This document shows positions 1 through 13,552 of a stretch of DNA of 64,000 nt, in pieces; position 1 is the first letter of the stretch, and every line of letters starts with the position of its first letter. Origin of the DNA: Pagrus major (lineage: Eukaryota; Chordata; Actinopteri; Spariformes; Sparidae); assembly GCF_040436345.1 (NCBI RefSeq), contig NC_133215.1, positions 19,413,306 to 19,477,305 of the forward strand, read 5' to 3'. The translations under genes were made by a program, and so were the position numbers. The notes beneath the pieces were generated by a model. That model was not told the origin of the DNA, ran no database searches, and saw only the letters and a program-made list of their open reading frames with translations.

Positions 1-1185
1 ATAATAGTATGAGTGTCCTCTGCTTAATCATTTTTTAAGAGTTTCTGCAGTCAGAGAAGTGGTATACAAATACAGTAATTAAAAGCTATATATTTGTCTC
101 CTGCTTTACATCTGAACAGTTTTAGTTATAGAGGCTATTGATCATTACACCCTGTAGCTGCTCAGTAAATCCATTGTACAGTCTTAATGCATTTCCTTTG
201 CAGTCCGGTGATTAAAACCTGAAACTTCTCTGACTATCTGTGTTATATTTAACAATTCCCCATTATTGCATATTTCCACACTTTCTGGCCACAAGTATGT
301 GGTCACAAATGAACACTATTGTGTTCTGTTGGTCCGGTTGTTATTTGCCTCAAGGTCCAAATGGGGTCAGAAGTCTCCTCAGCCTCTGCGTCATATGACT
401 ATTATCATTTTTGAAGTAGAGTCAGAGCATTCAGTCAAACCACCTTCTGTAAATCATCTTCACTTAGCAGAGCTTTTCTTATATTATGACAAAAACACAT
501 GAATATACTGAGTGCTAAAGTCGATTTATTTAACTCAATTTACAAGACACCAGTGGTGGAATGTATATTGTATGTATATTTACTCAAGTAATGTTCAGTC
601 AATGTACAGTCTTGAGGTACTTGTACTAATAGTTTATTATTAACTGTTATATATTGAGCTACGCAGCAACATATAAAGAAGTAAAAATTAAGTCCACTTT
701 TATCAACTGCTGAACATTAAAGTACACATAGCACATTAACGCATCACTGTTTATAATACAGTAATACATTATTCTGAAATAGGTCATTCTCCATAATTCT
801 GTACTTAAGTCCTTATGATGAAACTATATGAGCTTTATTCACATAAGTTTGATTTTGAACGCATGACTGCTTTTAATCACAGTTATGGTGATTGGCAGCA
901 CCTGCATGACCCAACCAGCACCACGTGAATGAAGCGTGGTGTGTCTTCCTGTCCTCCAGGGGGCGCTGTGCTTCCTGCAACACCACTTCGACCTTAGCGG
1001 GACACCAACAAACTCTTCCGGGTTCGCACACACTCGCAGAGGTTCGAGATGAATCTATGAAGGCATAATTTATTTTTACATAACCGCGTTTCCCCGCTGA
1101 AGGGAGCGATTGTAGCTATTACTACACTCAGGAGCGTTTGTTGACGTTGTTTGCTGCTGGTTTATCGCTCCGTGTTTAGCTGAAC
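1..1185. other. Non-coding region upstream of fip1l1
   Basis: I see no gene here; the short ORFs have no recognisable product. Around 552-640 there is a fragment of the teleost repeat built on TACTTGAGTA and CTTGAGGTACTTGTAC motifs, seen in fuller form at 16.2 and 62.9 kb. From about 890 to 1,185 the sequence is more GC-rich than the rest of the region and holds several CpG dinucleotides. It probably contains the fip1l1 promoter and 5' UTR. No TATA box is obvious, as expected for a housekeeping gene. Confidence 0.6.
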
Positions 1186-4100
1186 ATGTCTGCGGAGGAA
1201 GCGGACAAAACAACCACCACTGATGCTAGCGCTGGAGATGAGGAGGAGGAATGGCTGTATGGAGGTACAAACAAAAAATAACATCCAGTGTCTGCAAACA
1301 CAACGCCGCATGGCCGTCACAGACGTGAATCAGTGTGTATGTGTGCTGCTCTGTTATATTCATGAGCTGCTAACTGCTAGCTGTGTGCTCTGATGACAAG
1401 ATGAAGCTAGCTTGAGAGCTAGCCTGTAGGCTAAGCTAGCAGCGCCTGTTTGATTTGCTTTTGTCGGCCTTTTGCAGCCGAATGATTTGAAAAAAAACAT
1501 GGCAAAAGATTCCTCTGTCACATATAAACTTAGTATGTAACCGTAAAATGTAGTAAATACTCCCTCTGTCGCTCTCTGATAGATTGTGTACATAAAACAT
1601 GGGCAACTAATGAAAAGCCTCTTTGGCTAGTTGTTGTTAAAATAACAGTTTTTCATCTTTCATTTTTCAGATGAGTCTGAGAGCAAAGATGAGGACGAAG
1701 AGGCCAAGCTGAATGCTGCAGTCAGGTATTTAACATCTGTGTTCACCCTTATAAACACCTTGGATTTGTGTAAGTGACTTAAATACTCAGAGGACACCTG
1801 TTTACATCCGGAGGAGGTGGTGCTGTTCACAGCAGCTCAAAGAGAAAACATACAGTACAAAGAAGCGCGAAAGTCTCCTGTCAGTATCCACATCCACAGG
1901 AATGAATTCAGATGTTTTATAAGAAAATAATATATAATAATAAGGTAAATAGGCAGTTGACCAGTTCTGCCTTTTTTAAAATAAAATATACACATTACAG
2001 TTGTATAGACACTTAAAAGTAAATTAGTTTACTATCAATGCACTAAAAACTGTCTTAGTATTTCCCAAACGATCACACAGATGTAAGCAACCAGAACCAC
2101 CAGGAAAGAATCACTGTACAAAAATAATTGGATCAAGTTGTCTCGTATCAAAGTTTAATCCTTACATCTGCATCGTTATCGTAAAGTTTGCTTCAAAGAC
2201 TGAAAACTAATGCTTTTGTGAAGCATTACTTAACTTCACACAAGGCTGGGGACAAACATAACAGCTAAGAACAAATGTGCATTTTTGTCTGAGCATCTAT
2301 AACTTAATTTTTTGGTTTGTGAATGTTTAGAGTAATTGGTTGTTATGTGCTATCTGTATATTTAATGCTTCGTCTTGTCAACAGTGCACCTGCTGACGCT
2401 TCGACAGAGGATGCCGGTGCACACGCAACAGGGAATGGAGTGGCCTCGGAGGTAGGCCGCTTTCATGCACACAGTCACAGTTTGTGTTGCAACATGTGCT
2501 GTGCTTTTTGTCTGTTTTGTTTTTGTTTATGTACTCAGACATTATTCCTCTTTTAGTTTTTTCTGTCCCTCTGAGAAATGCTTGTCTCATCCTTTCCCCC
2601 CTTGGTCTGTCAGGCCACAGGTGAAGCTGCAGGTGAGGATGTTGACAGTGACAGCGACAGTGATGACGACGACGATGACGTCCGCGTCACCATTGGAGAC
2701 ATTAAAACTGGAGCACCACAATACACGTAGGTTTAAGTCAAAATGGGATGTTAACGGTCAATGGCAACTTTAGATATAAACTAACTAAACTAACTAATGT
2801 CTTTAATGTTAGTTGTAAATAGAGAGAAATTGGTTGTTCCTAATTGATGCTTTTTTTGTTTTAAATGCTGAAGCTAAGCTCTTGTTGGTGCTTTGGCATG
2901 AAGTAAATAGCTTGTCTATTTATTGTCTAGTTATGGAGTGCAACATATAAAAGTAACTGAAACTGACATTGATCTGTTGACTACTCAGTTGGCAGACCAA
3001 GAGAAACAATCACCATAGAATTAACTTTTCTTGCTCATTGCTTGCACACGGTATTATTATCTGGTGAATCTGACAGTAGATCTCGAGATATACTGTATCA
3101 CTGAGAGGATTGTAATTATTTTTTTCCCACCCAGAACTTATGGAGCTCCACCTGTCAATCTCAATATAAAGACAGCAGGCTCGAGACCATATGGACAAGG
3201 TATTGGTCCCTTTTTTTCTTCAGTTTTTCCTCAGTTTTGACCTGAAAAGCAGCTTTTTATTTTCCATACTAATCTGTACTGCTTTTTTCATTAACAGCAA
3301 AGCTGAAGGGAGTGGATCTGGATGCTCCTGGGAACATTAATGGGGTTCCAGTGCTGGAGGCGGAAATGGAGTCCTTTGAAGAGAAGCCCTGGAGGAAACC
3401 AGGTTTGTGTTTGTGTGGCTAATACTCTGTCAAAATGTGTAACTGCTCCTTTAGGCATGTATAGTATTTCACAACTTTTTTTTGTGTGTGTGTGTAGGAG
3501 CGGATCTGTCAGACTACTTTAACTACGGCTTCAATGAAGACACGTGGAAGGCTTACTGTGAAAAACAGAAGAGGCTGCGTATGGGCCTGGAGGTGTCCAC
3601 TGTCGGCTCGGTGACGAGCAAGATCACTGTGAGAGACGAGTGTTTACTCTGTCCATGTTTATTTTTCTCTACCTTTCACCCCCTGTCTGTTTTCTTCCTC
3701 AGTCTCTCATCAGATAGTAGGAATCAGGCAGTTTGCCAACTTCCTGAATATATTTTTAGGTCTCTCTGTTGCCTTGTTTGACTGGAAACTTCACATATAA
3801 GAAACGCTTAACTACCTTTTTTAAGTGAGAGGAATACTAACAAAAGTTTTCATGTCATACACATTTTCACTTACATAGTGGAAACCTGTAATGCTGATCC
3901 CGTCTGTACAGGTCAAATCGATGCGGAGGATCTTTTAACAGAACACATTTTCTTTGTCTATATTTCTCATGCAGTTTACCAGCATTCTCACATTTGTATA
4001 TTTATATCATGAATATGAAGTAATGAAATGGACAGCTTCAAACGTTGTCATGAATGAAAAGACCCAACTGTAAGTGGACTGCTTGATTACCATAAGCAAA

Positions 4101-7100
4101 TTATTTAAATGGCAATTTTACAGGAACAACTCTGACCCAAGCTTTTTGATCCACATAAGCGGGTGATCATTGTAACTGTGACCACTGCAAGCAGTTTCCA
4201 CTTTATTTCTACATTGTTGTAAAGAGACTATCTCTACAGTGACTAACACACTGAACTATATTGATAAACATATTTTGGTTCTTTCTTAGGTCCAGCAGGG
4301 CAGGACAGGTAATGAGAAGGACATATCCAGTTTGCCCGTTCACACCTCTAAGCCAGACTTCACATCTCCTGTCAACATGTACAAGTCTGCTGTCACTCAG
4401 GTCACCAGGTAACACTTCTGCTTTAATTTCCACTCAATAAGATATCTGATAATATTATGCACAAGCAGTTTCCAGTAGAAGTAATGTGTACAGAAAAAAG
4501 ATTGTCACAATAACCGCAAAAATAAAAAGCCAACTGCAGGGGATGGTAAGCAACAACCACAACTGTATGTGATGTCACCCGTCACGTTCACCTTTTTTTC
4601 TTTTGGACGTTAACCATTGTAGCTGCTTTGGTTGCAACACCAAATCAAACTTGGCCAGTTAAAAAGGAGAACCAGACAAATTTGGACGAGGTAATATGCA
4701 AAATTGTGTCCCAGAGCAGCTAGGCTGAAGAGACTCTACTCAGTAGATGTGCTGCAACGCAGGAGGATTCTCTCTGCTACTTAATATCCCCAAATCACAG
4801 AATCACAAACACAATAGCGCCCCGCAATCGGGTACCACTTTAAGAAAGTGACATAGCCTCCGTCTCACTCGCTCTTGTGCTTCTGGCTGGAAACACCAGC
4901 CCTCTTTTAGCAGATAACGCCAACTGGTCCTCTAATGATCCCTTCTGTCCAAAGCTGTGGCATATGCTTCCTGTGGCAGACCAGAGAGACAGGAGTGGAG
5001 AGTGCAGGTGATTAGTTCAAGTTGGTCCTGCAATGAAACATTGTCCTGCTGTACCCCTTACAAAGTTCATATACAGAAAATTTGATATGCAAACCACAGG
5101 TATGGTTCCATCCACCTGTTTTTATGCACTTAACATAAACATAAATCATGATGTACAAGAAGCATGTCATTTTAATGTCCACTGAGGCCTCTGCTCCACC
5201 CTCTTCCCAGTTGAAAACATATGTGAAGTAATGAGGAGACTGTAAACAAACATAAAACAAATGCTGTATTTACATATATTCTCTTTTCTGCATGGTTTTC
5301 TGTTGTTTGAAAGGTTTGACTGGCATTTATTTTAAATATGTCGTCTTGCTGGGTCCTCTTCTTCTTCTGCAATGGTTTATACACATATTTAGTCTTGTAT
5401 GGTGTAACATGCATTAATTCTCATTTTCTTTTGCAGATTTTCTGGAAATTCATTTCAGATTTGTACTACATTTGGAAGGAAACTTTACTTATGTGTCTAG
5501 AAAAGGGAGGGCTAGAAAAAGAGACTTAATAAAAGATTAAGGGAAGTGATCACACATCATACAGTTAACTGGCAGTGTTAATCAGGCTGGTCTGTGTGGT
5601 AGCAACAGTTTGTGTTGAAGGAAACTGCACAGTGAAAACACTTTTTTTGTGTAATGCTCAGACAACATCTAGACTCACACTGACAGACAAAACACACGTG
5701 GTCACCTCCAGAGGTCTGTGGTTAAAATAGTTTGCCATCCCACGGGCTGTATGTGAGTGTTTGTGTGTGTTAGAGCCGTTGTTACTCTCATCTCCTTTAC
5801 CCCTGTCCTTTGTTTCAAAATGGTAGGATCTCTCCCCCTCAGTGGCCTGGCCCACCTGTTCAGGACATGTCCTATTATACGTAAGTGGTCGTGGCCTTGT
5901 CCCTACTTAGTAAAATGGGCCTGATGGGGAAATGTGTTAAATCGAGGGGCCTGGCGTTTTTCTTGACCATGAAACGTGACCACAGAAAAACTCCCGGCGC
6001 TACTTCCAAGGCTCCAAAGATTCTTTCTTTTTGCCGATGTTTCTGTCTAATGGGGTGGTTGATGTGCATGTGTAATAAAGTAGAAGGTTAACACAAGTTT
6101 GAGCTTTAGAAAGAGACAGAGAAAATCATCATGTTAGCTGAATCCACTGCTCATTGTTTTGGCAGCCTGTTGATAAATATTTTTTTTTAGAGATTTTACA
6201 GATCCTTAATTTATCATCTCAATTTTTTCTCTTAAAGTGACATCAGTAACAGGACCGTCCTCATAAAACTGTTTAAAGGCCCTTTATAATGCCTTCTTAA
6301 TGAGTTGTATTTTTCGTTTGTGCAGGAAGTTAGGACTAGAGCCAGACCGATATATGGATTGGCTGTTATTGGCCTATCACAGATATGCCGGTATTAGTGT
6401 ATGTGTTGTTGCTATCAGCCAATATGAAAACTTTTTGGTTTTAAATAACACAGTGCAGAAAACAATGCTTGGGTAAAATTTGTGAGAAGGCAAGATGTGG
6501 TTTGATTTGATGTTATGCATAGAAGGGTGTGAATTGAATGAGGACCGCATTGTTAGAGACTTTCATGTGAATTAGTTTAAGTACAATAGTTGTGTGTTCA
6601 GAAGTAGACAGTGTGTATGTGATTGTGTCATTTGTGTTGAATACTGCTCAGTGCCCTGTTTTTTTATTTTTTGTATTCTGTTTCCAGGAAGACGAGCGGT
6701 ACTATAGATGTGATCGGTGGGGGGACGGCCACCATCAGCAGGGTTGAAGGGCGACGCAGACACAACCTGGAGGGCAACAATATCCAGGTACGCAGAAGCA
6801 AGACTGTCGCTCTGAATCAAACAAATGATCTTACAGACTGATTTAAAAGAAACTGCTCTGAGTGTGTGTTGTCATCACAACCTCTCCTGTCTTTTGTTGT
6901 GCAGGTGATTGCTGAACAGTCAGATGCAGAGCCGACTCCAGCTAAGATCCCCACCTTCTTCCCTCCTGGACCAATTCCTCCAAACATACCACCGCCTCCT
7001 TTCCTCCCTCCACCACCCAATGTCAGCGCTGCACCCCCACTCATTCCCCCGCCCAGTAAGTTTAAGTTCACCTTTTTTTTCTCTTCTTTTTGTCAGCTGG

Positions 7101-10100
7101 ATTTTTTATTAGCTCTGTTTGAACATCCTCTCTCCTCTTTTTGCCTCCATTATAGGGTTGCCCATTACTGTCCCTCCTCCTGGTTTTCCTCCTCCACCTA
7201 GTGGGCCCCCTCCTGCTATCATCCCCACTATGGACAGGTAACACACATTTAAACACACTTGCACACACACTAAGGGACTTATTTTAATCTCACTAGCTAA
7301 GCAATAAGTGCAAGCAGTGACTCGTGGGTGCACAGACTGTGTGGGCGACTCCACACGCACCTGCTATCCTGGGTCATGTTGGTGCAAGGTGCCAAAGGGC
7401 GGTTTGAGGGGCTCAGCCAGCACATCACTGATCTCGTCGCTCTGAAAACAGCTGAGCCAATCACAGTGAAGCATGCGAGAACTGGCTTCCTCAGGAAATC
7501 ATGTTGTTGTCTGGAAGATTCAGAGAGGCACCACAAATCTGAAGCCAGAGGCAGATGGTGTGCTTTTTATAAACAGTTATTCAGTACAATGATGATAGAA
7601 GCAAATCATAAATAATAGTTTAATGAAGCCGTTAATACAATCCCATCATTCTGACGCTCTTTCAGTAATAATTCTGCTATATTTCACATTGCAAATGGTT
7701 ACATCATATCTTCAGATGTGACACAATGACACATGAGCAGCTGATTTAAAAAAAAAAGTTATAAACTTGAGTTATAGCAGACCAGTCTGAGGGATGTGTG
7801 AGGAGTTGCTTTCTAGCATCCTGCTGTCACTTGTATGTGATTTAATGAAGATAAACAGTGGACAGCGGCACATCTCGACTCTGAGTCTGAGGATTATCAA
7901 CATACATCTGTCCTGTTGTCTTCAGATGATGAGATTGAGATTTAATGCACAGAAGAAGAAAATCTTTGTGCAGTAAAAAGCAGCAGTGAATTTATGGATA
8001 ATGGCAGACTGAGTGTTTTACTGGTGTTCCTGCTTGAAAGTCATTAAATTTTATTTTTATGATTCCAGTTTAAACATTTCTACTGGTGTTTAATTGAAAT
8101 AGCTGAACTACATTTCACCCATTATTCTCTTTTTACAAATAAAAAGGTCTGTCACCCATCCGAAAGATTACTAGCCAAGTGATTCCCAGGCTGCATGTAT
8201 CTCAAAGGTTTTTCTTCTTTTATGAAAAATCATATGAATTTGACTCTGAGTTTAAAGTTCATATTTTCCTTTTATTACAAAGTTGCATTTTGAACTTGAC
8301 AACCCATAAATACAACAAGAACACACAGAATGATACTACCATACTGTCATTTCTGTCTGAGGAGAAAAATGTAGTTAAATAAATGACCCAGAGTCCAGCT
8401 GAAATCAAAGTGCATTTTATATCTGCCACAGAATACCTATTGCTCTATAAACCACTTGTCCTGTTTTCTTCTTTGAGGAAAAAACAAAAACAAAAGGTGT
8501 ATGTTTCATGTTGTCGCCCCCTAGTTTTTCATTAATTCATCTGAACACTTGTTAGTTTCCTGTCTAAATATATAACGAGAACTTGTTTCCATACAGCCAG
8601 TTAAATTTCTTCACACATGCATGCACGCACTGTAACATGTTGCCTTTCTTTTGTTTTCACAGTGGCCACCCTGGAGGTTATGATGGACGCTCTCTCCCCC
8701 CTTACCCATTCCCTCAAGGTAGGAAGCTGTACAACGTAATCAGATTTTAAAACCTCAGCAACACAACAAATGTCTTGACTTGTTTCCAGTCCATTGATAA
8801 GAGATCTGTTGTGATATATATGTGAAAAATAATGACTGGAAAGGTATGTAAAAGAAGGCAAACAAGGATATTCTTACAGATGAAAGCTAATGAGAATTCC
8901 TAGTTATTCACATAGCTGGTGTTAGTGTTGTCTAATTTGACTCGGCTCTTCTTTACATTTTCCAGGCGCCTACCCCCCACCCATGGCTGGAGGCGTGCCT
9001 CCTCCTTGGCCCACCATGATAGACAACTCCAAATCCTGGGACTACTATCCCCGCCGAGACGACAAGAGAGACAAAGAGAGGGAACGGCCCCGAGAGAGGA
9101 CACATGAGCGGGAGAGAGAGAGGGAACACAGCCCTTCAGCTATGAGCTACACCAGGTGAGAGGGACAAACACACACACACACTCATACAAGCACACATTT
9201 ACTCCACATGATGGAGGGTGATGCAGTCAGTCAGAATCAGACTGATAACATATTTGTTAATTTACTTCAACATGTAAAAGCTGCATTTTCTAACCAGAGA
9301 TTGTGCATTATTTGATGTGCATGCAAACATCACATTAAGTAAAACTTCTTGTTCCTTCAACTGTCATAGTGACGAGGAGCGATATCGTTACCGTGAGTAC
9401 CAGGAGCGGGCTTATGGAGAGAGACATCGGGAGAGAGCAAGCCGAGAGAAGGAGGAAAGACACAGAGAGAGGCGGCATCGAGAGAAAGAGGAAGGACGCC
9501 ACAAGTCCTCTCGCAGGTAAATATAAGAACATACTTTTTTTTTTCTCTGAGACCAATTGATTGTTCATTAAAACATCCCCTGAATATATAACATATGAAC
9601 AAGTATGTGATCGAAGCAGCTGAACAAAAATAAGTTTGAGACTGATCTTAACTTTTCTTGTCATACTGGTGAAAATGTAGCCTCAGTCATGTAGCGTGAC
9701 ATCATGTATGTAGCCATAAATTTCACATTTAAAAACTTTCTTTAATCTTAAAGCAGATTAACTGGAGACATTTAAAAAGTCGGCTGGAGACAGGAGCCAA
9801 TGTTATCTTAACAAGCTAACTAGCTACAGTTCATATAAAATCTGACAGGTGACAGGTGCAAAAGCCAGCTTCTCACTATTGTAAACTGTGTGTATTGCGG
9901 GCTCCATGCTGCACCATCCTTTTGGCTCCATTTAACTTCCCATTTTATTTCCTTCACTCATTGATCGTCTTGTCTCTCTTTGCCCCTCTCCTACCTCCTC
10001 ACCTTACTGCCTTCCCTCCATGCCCTTTACTTCCCCCTCTGATCTCTCGCCTGTACCTCACACTCTCCCCTGCCCTTTCCACACTTCTGTCCTTCTCCTT

Positions 10101-10252
10101 CGATTAGCAGCAGTAGCAGGAGGAGGCATGACAGCGAGGAGGGCGACAGCCACCGGAGGCACAAACACAAGAAGAGCAAGAGGAGCAAGGAAGGCAAAGA
10201 GGCCAGTGAGGATATCGGAGCAGACCAAGAGAACCAGGAGGGCATGGAGTAG
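1186..10252 (+). CDS. fip1l1: Pre-mRNA 3'-end-processing factor FIP1 (fip1l1)
   Basis: FIP1 is a nuclear subunit of the cleavage and polyadenylation specificity factor; in the family it bridges CPSF, poly(A) polymerase and U-rich RNA. I read 16 coding exons: 1186-1264, 1671-1725, 2385-2451, 2614-2726, 3135-3199, 3298-3402, 3498-3628, 4290-4408, 5827-5880, 6688-6787, 6905-7055, 7156-7237, 8663-8718, 8966-9155, 9370-9516 and 10108-10252. They give 552 residues (human about 594). The start is the first ATG, and the N-terminus MSAEEAD leads into the conserved acidic EEEEWLYG. The Fip1 motif spans about residues 128-185 ([12 protein letters not shown], then [16 protein letters not shown]). A proline-rich stretch follows at about 300-430, then an Arg/Glu/Asp-rich segment (430-510) and a basic KHKKSKRSK tail. 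The exon 7 acceptor lies next to a short TG run. A poly(A) signal is at 10806-10811. All junctions keep frame and nothing is broken. Confidence 0.95.
6335..6450. repeat. Interspersed repeat of the GACCGATATATNGG type in fip1l1 intron 9
   Basis: The segment reads AGCCAGACCGATATATGGAT, then TTATTGGCCTATCACAGATAT and ATCAGCCAAT. It resembles a degenerate copy of a repeat common in teleosts, with alternating CCGATAT/ATCGGCC units. It contains no coding sequence. The family name was not determined. Confidence 0.5.
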
Positions 10253-10805
10253 TGACCACTGCCTCCTGCTTGTCCTCTTTCACTGTCCGTCTCCAACCAC
10301 CAAGATAAGAAATGAAGCAAAAGGGAGAAGATGAGACCAAGAAAACCAGGAGGTCACAGTGATCGATGCGTCCTGTCACTTCCCTCTCCATCAATCTCAA
10401 TTCTCCTTCATCCTGCTGTCGTTCATCCTCACCATCACTTCAGATGGAGAAAGGATGGAGCAGAGGAGGTGGTGAAGGAGGGATGGCCGTCCTTTTTACT
10501 TCATCTGTCTTTCCATCACTAGCTGACAGCAGACAGGACGTCAATCTGTCTTTGGCCTCCTCCTCCCTCTCTCCTCGGCTCCCCGACCCTCCTCTCTGAG
10601 CACCGCTGTAACGATTAGGTCATGCTCAGAGATTTTGTTGTGTGATCATGATGATCAGCAGATTTTGCTCTTTTTCTGTCATTTGTTTGTTTGTTGTCCT
10701 TTTGTTCTTGTTCTGTATGAAGACATCTATAGAGAGCTCTCAGTTTGTTAAGTTCAATTAAAAAACACTTTTGATAAGATGAGTTTTTGTGATTTTCTTT
10801 CTTGG

Positions 10806-10811
10806 AATAAA
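10806..10811 (+). terminator. fip1l1: Poly(A) signal of fip1l1
   Basis: AATAAA lies 554 bases after the fip1l1 stop, at the end of a GC-rich 3' UTR. It is the first canonical hexamer downstream, so it is the likely transcript end. Confidence 0.7.
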
Positions 10812-11149
10812 TAGTCCAATAATTCTTTACATATATTCCAGGATATTTCAAATTAAACTAGATGGCCATTTTTTGTAATTGGTAAAAATAAATGTAATTG
10901 AATAATTTTGGATTGTGAATTGATTTTTTTAAAAGGTTTTGCTGGAGAAATTTGGAAGTATTACCATAAGTTAGTTATAGATTGAATGGCCCGAGTATAC
11001 AGTATTTTAACATGTTTATGGTATTTTATGTTATTTGCATGCACATAAGATTACATACAATCAGACACTTCAAAGATAAAACGTGTCAGGAGAGTCAAGA
11101 GGCCAATATAACTCTATTATTTCATACGTTCCCTCTGGTCTGTTTGCTT

Positions 11150-11312
11150 TGGTTTCATGAGCTCATAGAAAAGTGAATATATGCTGGTGAGGGAGACTGT
11201 ATAAAAAGTCACCTGAAGACAAAATAAAAGCTTCGTGTGGAAGACAAACTGGGGGACTCATAGAAAAAGGAGGAGAGCTTGATAAAGAAACAGGTTTAGA
11301 GCCATCTAGAGG
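11150..11312 (+). promoter_or_regulatory. Promoter and 5' UTR block of the first lipocalin relic
   Basis: This block matches the region upstream of the intact lipocalin at 19.87 kb almost base for base: GGTGAGGGAGACTGT, then ATAAAAAGTC, GAAGACAAAATAAAAGCT and GCCATCTAGAGGATGAAGTG. A TATA-like TATAAAAAG is at 11200-11208, about 110 bases before the ATG. It shows that the relic and the 19.87-kb gene share a common ancestor, including regulatory DNA. Confidence 0.65.
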
Positions 11313-12470
11313 ATGAAGTGTGCTGCTGTTGTGTTAATGATACTTCTCTCACTGGGACACTGCTCCTCCGAGCAGCTGTGACAGTCTGATCAAACCAATC
11401 ACTATCAGTAAAGAAGAGCCAAGTGTGCACCTGATTTACACTGAACAAAAATATAAACGCAACACTTGTTTTTGCTCCCATTTTTCATGAGCTGAAAGAT
11501 CTAAGATCTAAAACATTTTCTATATACACAAAAGACCATTTCCCACAAATATTGTTCACAAATCTGTCTAAATCTGTGTTAGTGAGCACTTCTCCTTTGC
11601 CGAGATAATCCATCCCACCTCACAGTTGTGGCATATCAAGATGCTGATTAGACAGCATGATTATTGCACCAGTGTCGTGTATTAACTTCACACTGTCTTT
11701 TCCTATAATCAGAACAACATTACAACATTCTTTCAAGTTACAGATACAAATACAAATATTTCTGATTTTGTATTATTACCTCATTAATATTGTAAATAAT
11801 ACAATTCTGAGATTGAATTTCCTCTCCAAAACTACACATTGTCCCTTTAAGGCTGCTCCCCGCTAATGTCTGGTCAAACCACCCGGTGTTGTGTAATGAC
11901 AAACGACCTTTTTTTTTTTTTTTTTTTTTTTAAAAAGTACCTTGTGCTTTTCACAGAGCAACCTTTCAACCTCAAGCAAGTCTACCTGCCAACTGACTGC
12001 TCCGACTGTCTGGTTCTCTTTGACAAAATTATCGCTGGCAAAGGCACTTTCACCAGTCTGATGCTATTTAGTAAGAAATACTCATTTATCGGCACAAGAT
12101 GAGCCTGATAGATGAAGTACACACTGCTTGTACTCAGTAGGCTGCAGACTTTTTTATTAGTTCAAAAGTCATTTTTGGCATGCAACTCCTGAGAATGTTC
12201 AGAACTCTGACATCTTTATTTCCAGGCAGGAGAAACATTGTCTCACCTGCTGTTCTGGAGATGTTTAAGAGACAAGCCGAATGTCTCCAGATGCCGTTGC
12301 CGATATAGACTAACACAAAAGACGGTGAGACGATTAACACATTTATACAAATCTCCTCAACTGTATGTCCATAATGTCATACAGTGCTTTTTGAGTAGTG
12401 ACTTATTCTTAATGTGTGTGTACAGAAATCTGTCCAGACCACACCTCGCCCCATGATGGACACATGATGA
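11313..12470 (+). pseudogene. Broken lipocalin, copy 1 (MKC subtype)
   Basis: This is a relic of the same gene type as the intact copy at 19.87 kb. Exon 1 (from 11313) encodes the signal peptide MKCAAVVLMILLSLGHC. It has lost two bases relative to the intact copy, giving a TGA after 22 codons, and the donor GAGGTAAG is changed to GAGCCAAG. Exons 2 and 3 (GKW core and the following strand) are not found. A transposon-derived repeat occupies 11441-11670 in their place. An exon-4-like stretch at about 11957-12071 keeps YLPTDCSDCLVLF, an exon-5-like piece at about 12225-12310 keeps VSPAVLEMFKRQAECLQMP, and an exon-6-like piece starts near 12426. With several independent lesions, this is a dead host gene rather than a sequencing error. 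Confidence 0.85.
11441..11670. mobile_element. Fragment of a widespread fish DNA-transposon-type repeat
   Basis: The segment begins CTGAACAAAAATATAAACGC and continues through TTTTTCATGAGCTGAAAGATC, GTTAGTGAGCACTTCTCC and GATGCTGATTAGACAGCATG. I recognise this as one end of a very common, highly conserved teleost repeat thought to derive from a DNA transposon. Only one end is present, and it stops abruptly near 11670. It lies inside the first lipocalin relic, where exons 2-3 would be. The superfamily was not determined from sequence alone. Confidence 0.7.
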
Positions 12471-13552
12471 TTCATAATCAGTTTTTATCTGTGCCATAAG
12501 TCATTTTGTATAAGAAAGCATGTTCTCCCTCATATATACAAAAGCAATTGAAAAAAGTAATAAAAACTGAGCATTCGTTATGTGTTCTGGTGGACAGGTA
12601 AGAAAAATATTAAAAAATATTAAAATGGAAAGTAACTTGCACTTTTTCTTTCTAAAGCGGGTACTTTTTTACTTTTACTTGAGTCATTCTTTATGGGAGT
12701 AATTGTACTTTTATTTGAGTAGAAGTTTTCAGTACTCCACCCATCACTGATTGTTATCAACACCAATACAATGGTACTTTTTTTCTTAATACACTCATAG
12801 TTATTTTTGGTTTTTATTGCTTTAATTCACAATTTTATGTTAAATGATTGTGTTGCCAAGCAAGCACAGATCATTTAACATCAATTTTGGAGGAAAGTTC
12901 GTAGTCGATAAAACATTTCTGGAGCTTCACAGCAAAAAAGCGTTGCAGCATTCTCCTGAACAACTGAAGCAGATAGGCACTTGTTTTAAAAAGAAAAAAA
13001 ACAACAACAAAAAAACCACTAGAGATCCCAAATTGATTTGAAAAGATGTTATTTAAACCCTTTTATGGGCCAAAATCTTCACTTCACTCAAAATCTTTCT
13101 TGCTAAGCTAAAAATGTTAGCATGTACCTTGTTCGAATTTGGCCTCACAAGCTCTACTGAACATCAAAGTTGTAAATAACGTCTTTTACAAATCAGTCCC
13201 CATCTACTTCAGTTGTTTAGGAGAATGCTGCAATGCTGTTTGCTTTGAAGCCCCAGAAATGTTTTGTGGACTGTTTTGAAAACTTAACCCAACTTTCCAT
13301 CAACATGGGGCTGAGTAGATAATGAGTGAATTTTAATTTTTTCATCTGTTCCTTTAAGTTCAATAAAACCCAATAAATCTTTTACTTTATCCAGCTCTCC
13401 ACTTGATTGCAACACATATGTAAACAACACGGGGCTCTGTGTAGGCTGATGCCTCTGAACTTCAGTGCACCAGTCATAAGTTGAACAAGACACAATCAGC
13501 TTCAAGCTAAAAAAGACACAGAGATTTAGGTTCTTTGTGTGAGAAGCGAGCC
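12471..13552. other. Spacer between the first relic and the first intact lipocalin
   Basis: I see no gene. A fragment of the ACTTTTACTTGAGT / AGTACTCCACCCATC teleost repeat lies at about 12640-12755. From about 13340 onward the sequence resembles the upstream block of the later copies: CAATAAAACCCAATAAATC near 13361, then AACACATATGTAAACAAC and GCCTCTGAACTTC. That block is therefore the likely proximal promoter and 5' UTR of the 13.55-kb gene. Confidence 0.55.

Noticed and set aside
10027-10400. Antisense ORFs over the fip1l1 last exon
   Set aside because: They are shadows of the Arg/Ser/Lys-rich sense sequence.
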